Source: Verrucomicrobiota bacterium (lineage in GTDB: Bacteria; Verrucomicrobiota; Verrucomicrobiia; Opitutales; Opitutaceae). From it: a DNA stretch of 64,000 nt. Positions 1 through 7,537 of the stretch are shown one piece after another (the first letter of the stretch is position 1; each line of letters starts with the position of its first letter). The DNA lies in the NCBI GenBank assembly GCA_016222805.1, contig JACRQG010000031.1, forward strand, positions 111,068 to 175,067, in the 5' to 3' direction. A program made the position numbers and the translations under genes. Under the pieces are notes generated by a model. The model saw only the letters and a list, made by a program, of their open reading frames with translations. It was not told the DNA's origin and ran no database searches.

Positions 1-1796
1 TCCCACGCCGTCTGCACCGCCGCCGGGTCAAAAAGACCGCACCGGCGGAGGCTGGCCTCCGCAAAGGTGTCGTCGAGAAACGTCCGCAGTTCACGCTTCA
101 TCCAGATCGCCATCGGCAACGTGAAACCCCACTTGCGCCGTTGCGCGAGGCCGGGGGGCAGCACGTCGCGCAGGGCTTCGTGCAGCACCGCCTTGGGGCG
201 CCGGGAATCCTGCTTGAAGGTGTCCGGCTGCCGCCAAAGCCACTCCACCAGGGGACGGTCCACCAGTGGCACACGTAGTTCCAGCGAGTGCCGCATGCTC
301 ATGACATCGCTGTCGCGCAGCAGCACATCGGCCATGTAGGTCCTCATTTCCCAGGCGCTAACGAGCGAGAATGGACGGCCAGGGTCCACGTCTGCGGCAA
401 GGGTCTCGAGGGCGGGATGAAACGGATCGATTGCGCGCACGGCGGCGCGCGCTTCGGGAGACAGGAGCAGCTCGATGGCCGGCTGGGAGAAGACCCGCCG
501 CTGGAGCGCCGCGACTTCGTGCAGGGTGCGGGCGTGCGCCAGCACATCGGCGAGCTTGCGTTGGCGGATGTCGCCGCGCCCGAGCCGGGAGATCGCGGCG
601 CGACGCAGTGGGCTGGGTACGCACCGCCAGCCTCGCAGGAGCCGGGCCAGTCGCGGAGTCGCCCGAAAGGCGGGATAGCCCCCGAATAACTCGTCGCCGC
701 CAAGCCCGGAGAGCGCCACCGTCACCCCGCCGGCGCGGGCGGCCTGGCTGACGTAGTAGGTGTTCACACCGTCGCCGGTCGGCTGGTCCATCGCGGCGAG
801 GAGGCGATCCAAGTCCCGGGCCACGGTCGTTCCCGTCAACGACGTCGTGGAGTGATCCGTGCCGAAGTGCCGGGCGCTCTCCTCGGCGGCGGTCGCTTCG
901 GAAAAACCCGGCTCCTCGAAGGCGATCGCAAACGTGCGGAGTCGCCCCCCGCCCGCGCGGCTCATGAGGCCGACCACCGCGGCCGAGTCGAGCCCCCCCG
1001 AGAGAAAGGCGCCGACCGGCACGTCGGCCAGGACGTGCGCGCGCACCGAGTCTTCGAGCCGGGCGCGAAGCTCGTCGACGAACTCGGGCCGCGAGGCGCA
1101 CGGCCGGTGGGCTTCGTGGTTGCGGCCGAAACACCAGGCGGCCCGAACCGTGAGGGAGCCGTCCCTCCAGAGTGCGCATTCGCCGGGTCCCAGCGCCCGG
1201 ATACCGCGGAAAAGCGTGCGTGGCGCGGGTACGGACAGCCAGGAGAGATAGTCGACGACCGCCTGGGGATCGATTTCGGCGCCGTCGTTTCCGGCGGCGC
1301 GCAAAGCCTGCACTTCCGAGGCGAAAACCAAACGCGGACCGGCCTCGCAGTAGTACAGCGGCTTGATCCCGAAAGGATCCCGGGCGAGGAAGAGCTCGCC
1401 GCGGGCGTGGTCCCAGGCTGCGAAGGCGTACATGCCGCGCAGGCGGGCGAGACAGGCTTCACCCCACCGGGCGTACGCGGCGAGCAGCACCTCGGTGTCG
1501 CACTGCGTGCGAAACTCCCAACCGGTCTTCTCCAACGCGGACCTGAGCGATCGGAAATTGTAGATCGCTCCGTTGAACACGAGGCTGAGCCGTCCGTCCG
1601 GGGAAAACATCGGCTGGTGGCCGTGCGCAGGATCGAAGATCGCCAGCCGGCGCATGCCGAGGGTCCCATCGCCCCGGGAAGCAAGGCCGGCGTCGTCGGG
1701 TCCGCGATGTTCCATGGCGGCGCACATCCGCGCCACCGCGGCTTCGCGGAACTCGGGTGATTCCCGAGGATCAATGACTCCAGCTATGCCACACAT
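1..1796 (-). CDS. asnB: Asparagine synthase (glutamine-hydrolysing), C-terminus beyond window
   Basis: Transfers ammonia from glutamine to ATP-activated aspartate to make asparagine; cytosolic. The protein begins Met-Cys-Gly-Ile-Ala-Gly, so Cys2 becomes the N-terminal nucleophile of a class II glutamine amidotransferase domain (about residues 2-200), which includes the HRGPDD motif. The synthetase domain follows, with the ATP pyrophosphatase loop SGGLDSAA near residue 265 and the later MSMRHSLELRVPLVD segment. The ATG at 1796 is fixed by the obligatory MCG start. There are 598 codons in the window and the family runs to about 600-650, so only a short tail is missing. Long ORFs in other frames here are shadows. 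Enzymes of this family also occur as amidotransferases in exopolysaccharide/exosortase loci; without the left neighbours that role cannot be excluded. A palindrome lies about 230 bases upstream of the start. Confidence 0.93.
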   Translation of the reverse strand, partial: MCGIAGVIDPRESPEFREAAVARMCAAMEHRGPDDAGLASRGDGTLGMRRLAIFDPAHGHQPMFSPDGRLSLVFNGAIYNFRSLRSALEKTGWEFRTQCDTEVLLAAYARWGEACLARLRGMYAFAAWDHARGELFLARDPFGIKPLYYCEAGPRLVFASEVQALRAAGNDGAEIDPQAVVDYLSWLSVPAPRTLFRGIRALGPGECALWRDGSLTVRAAWCFGRNHEAHRPCASRPEFVDELRARLEDSVRAHVLADVPVGAFLSGGLDSAAVVGLMSRAGGGRLRTFAIAFEEPGFSEATAAEESARHFGTDHSTTSLTGTTVARDLDRLLAAMDQPTGDGVNTYYVSQAARAGGVTVALSGLGGDELFGGYPAFRATPRLARLLRGWRCVPSPLRRAAISRLGRGDIRQRKLADVLAHARTLHEVAALQRRVFSQPAIELLLSPEARAAVRAIDPFHPALETLAADVDPGRPFSLVSAWEMRTYMADVLLRDSDVMSMRHSLELRVPLVDRPLVEWLWRQPDTFKQDSRRPKAVLHEALRDVLPPGLAQRRKWGFTLPMAIWMKRELRTFLDDTFAEASLRRCGLFDPAAVQTAW

Positions 1797-2022
1797 TGGG
1801 CGCTTCCCTCAATCGTGTCCGTTCGCCGCGGACCTCTTGGTGGGAGCCGGTTCGACCTTGCTCGCGACCATGGCGATTGAAGGGTCCTTTGGTCTCGTCA
1901 CAGCGTGAGCATTACCCCAACGACGCGGCTCGCCCAGGGTGGCCGTAAAAGCTTCGCCCCGTCGCTTCCGGGGAGGCGACCGAGGAACCGAGGACTCGCA
2001 GGAGATGATGCTGAAAGGCGTC

Positions 2023-2038
2023 TAGGGTAAAAACCCTA
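2023..2038. promoter_or_regulatory. Palindrome TAGGGT-AAAA-ACCCTA, possible operator
   Basis: A perfect 6-base inverted repeat with a 4-base spacer in the 295-base gap between the asparagine synthase start (1796) and the DJ-1 family gene end (2092). It lacks a T-tract that would make it a terminator for the minus-strand gene, and its symmetry suits a dimeric regulator, for instance of the NarL/LuxR type. The role is inferred. The rest of the gap holds no convincing ORF. Confidence 0.35.
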
Positions 2039-2091
2039 TATAGGCAACGCTGAATCTGGGGCGCGGGGGGATGGGCTGCCTTGGGAGTAAT

Positions 2092-2631
2092 TCACACGCA
2101 AATAGATCGGCCGATCTCGGCCGACTTTTCAGTGGAAAAGAGCATTTCCACGATTTTGAGGCCGAATTCGACGGCAGTGCCTGCCCCGCGGGAAGTGATG
2201 ATGTTGCGGTCTACGACGACCTTCTCGCCGACGAGCCGGTTGGGCAGTTCTGACGCAACCGACGGGTGGGCGGTGTGGCGCAGTGCTGGCAGGATGCCGG
2301 CATCCAGGAGAACGGTGGGTGCGGCGCAGATGGCGGCCAGCCACTTTCCCCCATCGTAGTGGCGCCGGACCAGATCCCTGACCCGGGGATCCGCGCGGAG
2401 ATGTCGGACGCCCGGCCCGCCCGGAAGCAGGAGGCAGTCAAAAAGGTCGGGAGTGATCGCCTCCAACGGGAAGTCAGCCTTGAGACCGATCCCGCAGCGA
2501 CCCGTGACCACGGCGGCGTCGGCCAGGGATGCGAGCGTAACCTCGGCGCCCGCGCGCCGGAGGAGATCCACGGGGGCAACGGTTTCGATTTCCTCAAATC
2601 CTTCAGCGAGCAGGGTGAGAACACGCGGCAT
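2092..2631 (-). CDS. DJ-1/PfpI family protein
   Basis: A 179-residue single-domain protein of the DJ-1/PfpI superfamily (class I glutamine amidotransferase-like fold). Members act as glyoxalase III/deglycases, redox-sensing chaperones or ThiJ-type proteins; the substrate cannot be read from sequence. Visible marks are the N-terminal LLAEGFEEIE segment with the conserved Glu at about residue 14-15, the LLLPGGPG loop near residue 70, and the nucleophile-elbow Cys102 in AAICAAPTVLL. HTAHPS at about 119-124 corresponds to the region pairing with the cysteine. Length is normal for the family. It diverges from the epimerase gene across a 146-base gap containing an inverted repeat. Confidence 0.9.
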   Translation of the reverse strand: MPRVLTLLAEGFEEIETVAPVDLLRRAGAEVTLASLADAAVVTGRCGIGLKADFPLEAITPDLFDCLLLPGGPGVRHLRADPRVRDLVRRHYDGGKWLAAICAAPTVLLDAGILPALRHTAHPSVASELPNRLVGEKVVVDRNIITSRGAGTAVEFGLKIVEMLFSTEKSAEIGRSICV

Positions 2632-2726
2632 GGGGAAAGGGTACGAGTGGCGGGACGGCAGGTCACCGAGCCCAGAGGGGGCAGAGTTCCAACGCCGCAG
2701 CTACTTGAATCGGAGAAGCCGCTGGT

Positions 2727-2748
2727 TGCACCCCATTTTTTGGGTGCA
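2727..2748. promoter_or_regulatory. Inverted repeat TGCACCC...GGGTGCA in divergent promoter region
   Basis: A 7-base perfect inverted repeat separated by CATTTTTT, located between the divergent DJ-1 family gene (start 2631) and the epimerase (start 2778). It could be an operator or a small hairpin in the epimerase leader, since it ends 29 bases before that start. Function is not demonstrated. Confidence 0.3.
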
Positions 2749-2777
2749 TGCGGTGCGGTCACGGGCACGCTGGCGGC

Positions 2778-3656
2778 ATGGAGACCGGGAGGGAACAACA
2801 CTTGGTGATCTTCGGGTGTGGCTACATCGGTGGCGCCGTCGCCCGCCGTGCCCGGTCCCTCGGGGTGTCCGTGACCGCGTTGACGAGAAACGAGGCCAAG
2901 GCGGAAGCCCTTCGCGCGGAGGGGATCGAGACGGTGGTGGCCGACCTTGCCCGAGACGAGTGGCACCGGCGGATCCCTCGTGCGCCGGCGTGGGTGTTGA
3001 ATTGCGTCAGTTCAGGGGGGGGCGGCGTCGAGGGGTATCAGCGGAGTTACCGGGACGGGTCCGCTTCCATCGTGGCCTGGGCGCGAAGGTACGGTCCGGT
3101 CGCCACTGCCGTCTATACCAGCAGCACGTCGGTCTATCCCCAAGGCGGCGGGGAGCGGGTGGGTGAGACCGCGGAAACCGGGGGCGGAGAGCGGGCCGCG
3201 ATTCTGCTCGAGGCGGAACAACTCTGGCGGGACGCCGGGCCGGCGTGGCACCGGTGGTTTATCCTGCGCCTGGCGGGGATCTACGGGCCGGGCCGCCACT
3301 ACCTGATGGATCAAGTTCGGCAGGGTGTGGTGGCGGGGCAGGGCGACCACCGGCTGAACTTGATTCACCGCGATGACGCGGCGGCGGCGATCCTGGCTTG
3401 CTTCCTGGCCCCAGAGAAGGTCGGCAGCGAGGTCTTCAACGTCGCCGACGATGCCCCGGCGCGGAAGACTGAGGTCGTGCAGTGGCTCGCCGGGCAGTTG
3501 GGGGTGGCTCCGCCGACATTCTCCGGCGAGGCAGGGTCGCGGCGCCCCGTGACGCCGGACCGCTGGATCGAAAACGGCCGGTTGAAGTCCCGGTTGGGGT
3601 GGACGCCGGTCTTTCCGGGGTACCGAGAAGGTTTCGGAAGTTTCTTGTCGCGCTGA
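2778..3656 (+). CDS. NAD(P)-dependent epimerase/dehydratase (SDR family)
   Basis: A 292-residue extended short-chain dehydrogenase/reductase. The Rossmann loop GCGYIGG (residues 13-19) follows the first beta strand VIF. The YTSSTSVYP stretch carries the active-site Ser/Tyr region, and LRLAGIYGPGRH is the typical SDR substrate-side motif. The C-terminus (residues about 240-290) resembles YeeZ-like single-domain proteins rather than sugar-nucleotide epimerases with long C-terminal domains, so the substrate is unknown. The frame is open 10 codons upstream, but the ATG at 2778 places the nucleotide-binding strand at the usual distance. It is followed by ybaB-recR on the same strand after a 78-base gap. 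Confidence 0.85.
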   Translation: METGREQHLVIFGCGYIGGAVARRARSLGVSVTALTRNEAKAEALRAEGIETVVADLARDEWHRRIPRAPAWVLNCVSSGGGGVEGYQRSYRDGSASIVAWARRYGPVATAVYTSSTSVYPQGGGERVGETAETGGGERAAILLEAEQLWRDAGPAWHRWFILRLAGIYGPGRHYLMDQVRQGVVAGQGDHRLNLIHRDDAAAAILACFLAPEKVGSEVFNVADDAPARKTEVVQWLAGQLGVAPPTFSGEAGSRRPVTPDRWIENGRLKSRLGWTPVFPGYREGFGSFLSR

Positions 3657-3734
3657 CCCGGTCGCATTCTCTCAGTCTTTCCAATTCACACGTGCACCCG
3701 CCCAAGCGGGACCAACCATTGACCAACTGATACC

Positions 3735-4043
3735 ATGGCCGGCCTAGGAAAACTCGTGAAGCAGGCGGAGAAGATGAAGCGCGGCATCGAGGCGCTGCAG
3801 GCGCAGCTCGAAGCCAAGGAGATCGAGGTGACGAGCGGAGGGGGAGCGGTGAAGATCAAGATCAGCGGCAGCGGGAAGTTTCTGGCGCTGGCGCTGGATC
3901 CCGAGTTCCTGAAGGAAGATCCGAAGCTCGTCTCCGAAACAGTGCTGACGGCGGTGCAGGACGCGGCGAAACAGGCCAAGGAGTACCACGAGGCGGAGAT
4001 GCAAAAGATCACGGGCGCGTTCCAGATGCCCGGGCTGTTTTGA
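3735..4043 (+). CDS. ybaB: YbaB/EbfC family nucleoid-associated protein
   Basis: A 102-residue DNA-binding protein of the YbaB/EbfC family, which forms small dimers that coat DNA. It starts MAGLGKLVKQAEKMKRGIEALQAQLEAKE, the usual N-terminal helix, followed by the short beta-rich GGGAVKIKISGSGKFLALALDPEFL segment and a C-terminal helix ending MPGLF, typical for the family. It lies 25 bases upstream of recR, the standard neighbour of ybaB in many bacteria. dnaX, the usual third partner, is not adjacent here. Confidence 0.95.
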   Translation: MAGLGKLVKQAEKMKRGIEALQAQLEAKEIEVTSGGGAVKIKISGSGKFLALALDPEFLKEDPKLVSETVLTAVQDAAKQAKEYHEAEMQKITGAFQMPGLF

Positions 4044-4068
4044 GCGGCGGGCCCGGGGTGACGTCCCG

Positions 4069-4665
4069 ATGACACCGGCGTTTGAGAAGCTGCAGAAGCA
4101 CCTGAAGCAACTGCCCGGCCTGGGTTTTCGTTCGTCGGAGCGAATTGCGCTGCACCTGCTGGTGGAGAAACCGGGGCGACTGCCCGAACTGGTACGCGCG
4201 CTGCAGGAGGCGGCTGGATCCGTCCGGCGCTGCGCACGGTGCGGCAACCTCGCCGAGGGCGAGGCCTGCGCGATTTGCGCCGATGAACGCCGGGATGGCG
4301 GGGTCGTGTGCGTGGTCGAGCAGGTGCCGGATCTGGTGGCAATCGAGCGCAGTGGGGCGTTTCGCGGCCGGTATCACGTCTTGCACGGGAAGCTCTCTCC
4401 GATGCACGGAGTCGCACCCGAGGACCTGAATCTCGCGAGCCTGCAGGCTCGGATCGAATCGGGAGAGGTCGGCGAACTGATCCTGGCACTTTCCAACGAC
4501 GTCGAAGGCGAGGCGACCTGCCACTATATCACCGAGCACCTGCCGGAATCGCGCCCGGTCAAGGTGACGCGCATCGGTTTCGGCCTGCCGAGCGGGGGCG
4601 GCGTGCTGTACGCCGATGCGGTGACCTTGAAGAGTGCGCTGGAGGGTCGGCGCGGATATCGGTGA
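4069..4665 (+). CDS. recR: Recombination protein RecR
   Basis: A 198-residue RecR, the clamp-like partner of RecO/RecF that loads RecA on SSB-coated gaps. The order is a helix-hairpin-helix (LKQLPGLGFRSSERIALHLL, about residues 12-31), a four-cysteine zinc finger (C55, C58, C67, C70), then a TOPRIM domain starting VCVVEQVPDLVAIERSG and including the GKLSPMHGV stretch, and a C-terminal segment GLPSGGGVLYADAVTL. Length equals the family norm. It is probably cotranscribed with ybaB. Confidence 0.97.
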   Translation: MTPAFEKLQKHLKQLPGLGFRSSERIALHLLVEKPGRLPELVRALQEAAGSVRRCARCGNLAEGEACAICADERRDGGVVCVVEQVPDLVAIERSGAFRGRYHVLHGKLSPMHGVAPEDLNLASLQARIESGEVGELILALSNDVEGEATCHYITEHLPESRPVKVTRIGFGLPSGGGVLYADAVTLKSALEGRRGYR

Positions 4666-4834
4666 ACGAAGCCAGCCTCGGACCGAACTGGTCGCCCGGC
4701 AGGAATCCGCCGGACAGCGGTTGGCGAAGGGGCGGTGAGCGACCGACGCGGAGGTACAGGGTGCCGCAGTCGTCTGTGGCCGGTTTTCACTTGCGGCGGA
4801 GGACGGGCTCCTCCATCCATCGGCCCGTTCTTTT

Positions 4835-4909
4835 GCGGGCGTAGTATATCGGCTATTATGTGGGCTTCCCAAGCCTGAGAGGAGGGTTCGACTCCCTCCG
4901 CCCGCACCA
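4835..4909 (+). tRNA. tRNA-Gly (anticodon CCC)
   Basis: A cloverleaf can be folded by eye. The acceptor stem GCGGGCG pairs with CGCCCGC, the anticodon stem encloses TTCCCAA with anticodon CCC at 4868-4870, and the T arm GGAGG-GTTCGAC-TCCCTCC is canonical. Discriminator A is followed by an encoded CCA (4907-4909). The 169 bases between recR and this gene hold no recognisable gene. The start of the next protein gene is only 25 bases downstream. Confidence 0.95.
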
Positions 4910-4934
4910 GTTTAGACCCCAAACCACCATCATC

Positions 4935-5162
4935 ATGAAGTCATCCAAATCGTTCGTTGCGTTCGCCATCCTCTCGATGTTTGCCGCCGGCTTTGCCTTT
5001 GCAGCCGCCGGAAAGGCCGGCAAGGCCGGCAAGTGCTGTGCCGAAGCCGCCAAAGACGGCAAGGCCTGCGCGCACAAGTGCTGCGTCGAAGCCGCGAAGG
5101 GCGGCAAGTACTGCGAGAAGTGCGGAGGCTCCGGCGAGATGAAGAAGGAAACCAAGAAGTAA
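4935..5162 (+). CDS. Small secreted Cys-rich protein with internal repeat
   Basis: A 75-residue protein of no family I can name. Residues 1-23 form a clean Sec signal peptide (KSSK, then a hydrophobic stretch ending AFA-A). The mature part is built from two copies of a KCC-x-EAAK-x-GK unit and carries seven cysteines and many lysines, which suggests metal or disulphide chemistry in the periplasm. The ATG at 4935 is chosen because it opens the signal peptide; the frame extends upstream only into the tRNA gene. It sits between tRNA-Gly and a strong terminator and may be read from the tRNA promoter. Confidence 0.75.
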   Translation: MKSSKSFVAFAILSMFAAGFAFAAAGKAGKAGKCCAEAAKDGKACAHKCCVEAAKGGKYCEKCGGSGEMKKETKK

Positions 5163-5190
5163 TCCTTCGCTCTTACTGCATCCTCTCTTC

Positions 5191-5219
5191 GCCGCGCCCG
5201 TTCCGGGCGCGGCTTTTTT
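5191..5219 (+). terminator. Rho-independent terminator
   Basis: A perfect 10-base-pair GC stem (5191-5200 with 5204-5213), a TTC loop and six Ts at 5214-5219. It ends the tRNA-Gly/Cys-rich protein unit and sits 25 bases before the convergent end of dxs. Confidence 0.93.
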
Positions 5220-5244
5220 GTGCCCGGATTCCGGCGATCACCCG

Positions 5245-7182
5245 TCAGACATCGGCCTCGACGTGCTCCGCCCGCAAGTTGCGCCAGCGGGCGAGGACGC
5301 GACGGTGGATGTCATCCGGGGCCAGTCCGTAGTTGGCCCGGAGCAGATCGACGCTGCTGCCGTGTTCGACGAACTTGTCGGGCCAGCCGATGCGCTCGAC
5401 TGCGGTCGGGCAATCCGCGTCCTGGAGAGCTTCGAGCACCGCGCTGCCGAAGCCGCCGGCGAGCACGTTGTCCTCCATGGTCACCAGCAGGGGAATGCAG
5501 GCGGCGTGGCTCAGGAGCAGCGTGCGATCGAGCGGCTTGACGAAGCGGGCATTGACGACCCCGACCGACAGTCCCTCCTCGGCCGCCAGGCGGGCGGCGA
5601 GGACCTGGGCCTCCTGCACCATGGGGCCCAGGGCCCAGATCATGATGTTCGAGCCCTCGCGCAGCACCTCTGCGTGGCCGACGGCCAGTTCCTGGGGAGC
5701 ATCCTTGATCTTCACGCCGGTGCCGGCGCCGCGGGGATAACGGATGACCGAGGCACCCGGCAGGCGCAGGCTCGTGTGCAGCATGTCGACGAGTTCGTCC
5801 TCGTCCTTGGGCTGCATCACCGTGAGGTTGGGCACGCAGCGGAGGTAGGAGAGATCGAAGAGACCGTGATGGGTGGGGCCGTCGTTAGGGGAGAGGCCTG
5901 CGCGGTCGAGACAGAACGTGACCGGCAGGTTCTGCAGGGCCACGTCGTGGATCACCTGGTCATAGGCGCGCTGCAGGAACGTGGAGTAGATGGCGCACAC
6001 CGGGCGCAGGCCCTTGGTGGCGAGGCCGGCCGCAAACAACACCGCATGCTCCTCCGCGATGCCCACATCAAAGAACTGCCGCGGCACGGCGGCGGCGAGG
6101 TGGGAGAGGCCCGTGCCGCTCGGCATCGCCCCGGTGATGCCGACGATGCGGGCGTCGGCACCGGCAAAGCGGGCCAGGGCCTGGCCGAAGACATCCTGGT
6201 AGGCCGGGGCGGCGCCGGGGGCGGGCTTCTTGTTCTCCCCGGTGACCGGATCGAACGGGGCGGCACCGTGGAACTTCTCCGGGTGGGCGACGGCGGCCTC
6301 AAGGCCGCGGCCCTTCTTCGTGAGCACGTGCACCAGCACCGGCACATCGCAATGCTTGGCGAAATCGAGATTCTTCGCGAGGGCGTCGAAATCGTGGCCG
6401 TCGACCGGCCCCAGGTACCGCAGACCGAACTTCTCGAAGAGCGAGGACTCGACGAAGAAGTCCTTGGTCTCGCGCTTCCACTTCATGTACACGCGGTTCA
6501 TCTCCACCCCGGCCGGGAAGCTCTTGAAGAACGCCTCGACGTCGTGGTGGATGCGGTTGTAGGTCGAACTCGTGCTGATGCGATTGAGGTAGCGCGAGAT
6601 GGCGCCGACGTTCTTCGCGATCGACCACTCGTTGTCGTTGAGAATGACGATCAGTCGCTTGGTGGAGCTGACGACGTTGTTCAGGGCCTCGAGGGTGATG
6701 CCGCAGGTGAAGGCCGCGTCGCCGCAGACGGCGACGACGTGCTCATCGGTGCCGCGAAGATCGCGGGCGGTCGCCATCCCGAGGGCCGCGGAAAGGGCGG
6801 TGCCGGCGTGGCCGGCGCCAAAGGCGTCGTGGGGGCTCTCGGAACGGTAGAGGAAGCCGCTCGCCCCGCCCGTCTGGCGCAGGCGCCGGAAGAAATCCCC
6901 ACCGCGCCCGGTCAGGAGCTTATGCACATAGCCCTGGTGGGCGACGTCGAAGACAAACTGGTCGGTCGGGGAGTCGAAGATTCGGTGCAGCGCGATCGTG
7001 AGCTCGACGACGCCGAGGTTGGGGCCGATGTGGCCGCCGTTTCGGGACGTGACGGAGATGAGCTCCTCGCGGATCTCCTGGGCCAGTTGCGGCAGCTGCT
7101 CCGGGGCGAGCGCCTTGACTTCCGCCGGGCCGCGGATCGAGGCCAGCAAAGGACGGGAGGGAGGGGGAGTGGGTGGGTTCAT
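5245..7182 (-). CDS. dxs: 1-deoxy-D-xylulose-5-phosphate synthase
   Basis: Condenses pyruvate and glyceraldehyde 3-phosphate with thiamine diphosphate, the first step of the MEP isoprenoid pathway. It has 645 residues, normal for the family. Segments seen in order are the N-terminal SRNGGHIGPNLGVVELT, FDVAHQGYVHKLLTGR, the thiamine-diphosphate motif region (GDA at 154-156 through Asn184), AEEHAVLFAAGLA with the catalytic Glu, DRAGLSPNDGPTHHG, and the transketolase C-terminal domain. The usual GDG is GDA here, so this looks like a divergent subtype, although the metal-binding Asp and Asn are kept. It is preceded by xseB on the same strand 27 bases upstream, a frequent pairing. Confidence 0.95.
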   Translation of the reverse strand: MNPPTPPPSRPLLASIRGPAEVKALAPEQLPQLAQEIREELISVTSRNGGHIGPNLGVVELTIALHRIFDSPTDQFVFDVAHQGYVHKLLTGRGGDFFRRLRQTGGASGFLYRSESPHDAFGAGHAGTALSAALGMATARDLRGTDEHVVAVCGDAAFTCGITLEALNNVVSSTKRLIVILNDNEWSIAKNVGAISRYLNRISTSSTYNRIHHDVEAFFKSFPAGVEMNRVYMKWKRETKDFFVESSLFEKFGLRYLGPVDGHDFDALAKNLDFAKHCDVPVLVHVLTKKGRGLEAAVAHPEKFHGAAPFDPVTGENKKPAPGAAPAYQDVFGQALARFAGADARIVGITGAMPSGTGLSHLAAAVPRQFFDVGIAEEHAVLFAAGLATKGLRPVCAIYSTFLQRAYDQVIHDVALQNLPVTFCLDRAGLSPNDGPTHHGLFDLSYLRCVPNLTVMQPKDEDELVDMLHTSLRLPGASVIRYPRGAGTGVKIKDAPQELAVGHAEVLREGSNIMIWALGPMVQEAQVLAARLAAEEGLSVGVVNARFVKPLDRTLLLSHAACIPLLVTMEDNVLAGGFGSAVLEALQDADCPTAVERIGWPDKFVEHGSSVDLLRANYGLAPDDIHRRVLARWRNLRAEHVEADV

Positions 7183-7209
7183 TCGGGACGGTGCCGTCGT
7201 CTTCAGCCG

Positions 7210-7485
7210 CTATTCGTCACGGCCGGCGTCGAACTTCTCCAACACCACCGAGCCGTCCTTCTGTTTCTTGAGCTGTTCAATCTTCAGTTCGGCATCCTTC
7301 AGCCGGGCCTCGCAGACCTTGAGCAGCTTGGTGCCCTGTTCAAAGCGGGCGAGCAGATCGGCCAGCGGCACGTCGCCGGATTCCATCGATTCCACGATGG
7401 CTTCCAATTGGGCGAGGGCCTCCTCGAAGGAGGGTTTGGCGTCGGCGGTATCCACAACGCGGACGATGCGATCCGGCGGCGGCAT
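7210..7485 (-). CDS. xseB: Exodeoxyribonuclease VII small subunit
   Basis: A 91-residue small subunit of exonuclease VII, which trims single-stranded DNA together with XseA. It shows the family helical hairpin SFEEALAQLEAIVESMESGDVPLADLLARFEQG followed by KLLKVCEARLKDAELKIEQL. xseA is not in the window. It is followed directly by dxs and is probably in one transcript with it. Confidence 0.95.
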   Translation of the reverse strand: MPPPDRIVRVVDTADAKPSFEEALAQLEAIVESMESGDVPLADLLARFEQGTKLLKVCEARLKDAELKIEQLKKQKDGSVVLEKFDAGRDE

Positions 7486-7537
7486 TTCAAATCATCTTTG
7501 GGCTGGCAGCCCGGGGGCTTTCGCATGGATTGGGGGC

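Noticed and set aside
962..1774. A 270-codon minus-strand frame over the asparagine synthase
   Set aside because: A shadow frame; the MCGIAG frame from 1796 carries all family motifs.
3697..3710. CCCGC-CCAA-GCGGG hairpin before ybaB as a terminator
   Set aside because: The stem is only 5 base pairs and no T-tract follows on either strand.
4860..4934. Extension of the Cys-rich protein into the tRNA gene
   Set aside because: The upstream ATG lies within tRNA-Gly, and the downstream ATG at 4935 opens a proper signal peptide.
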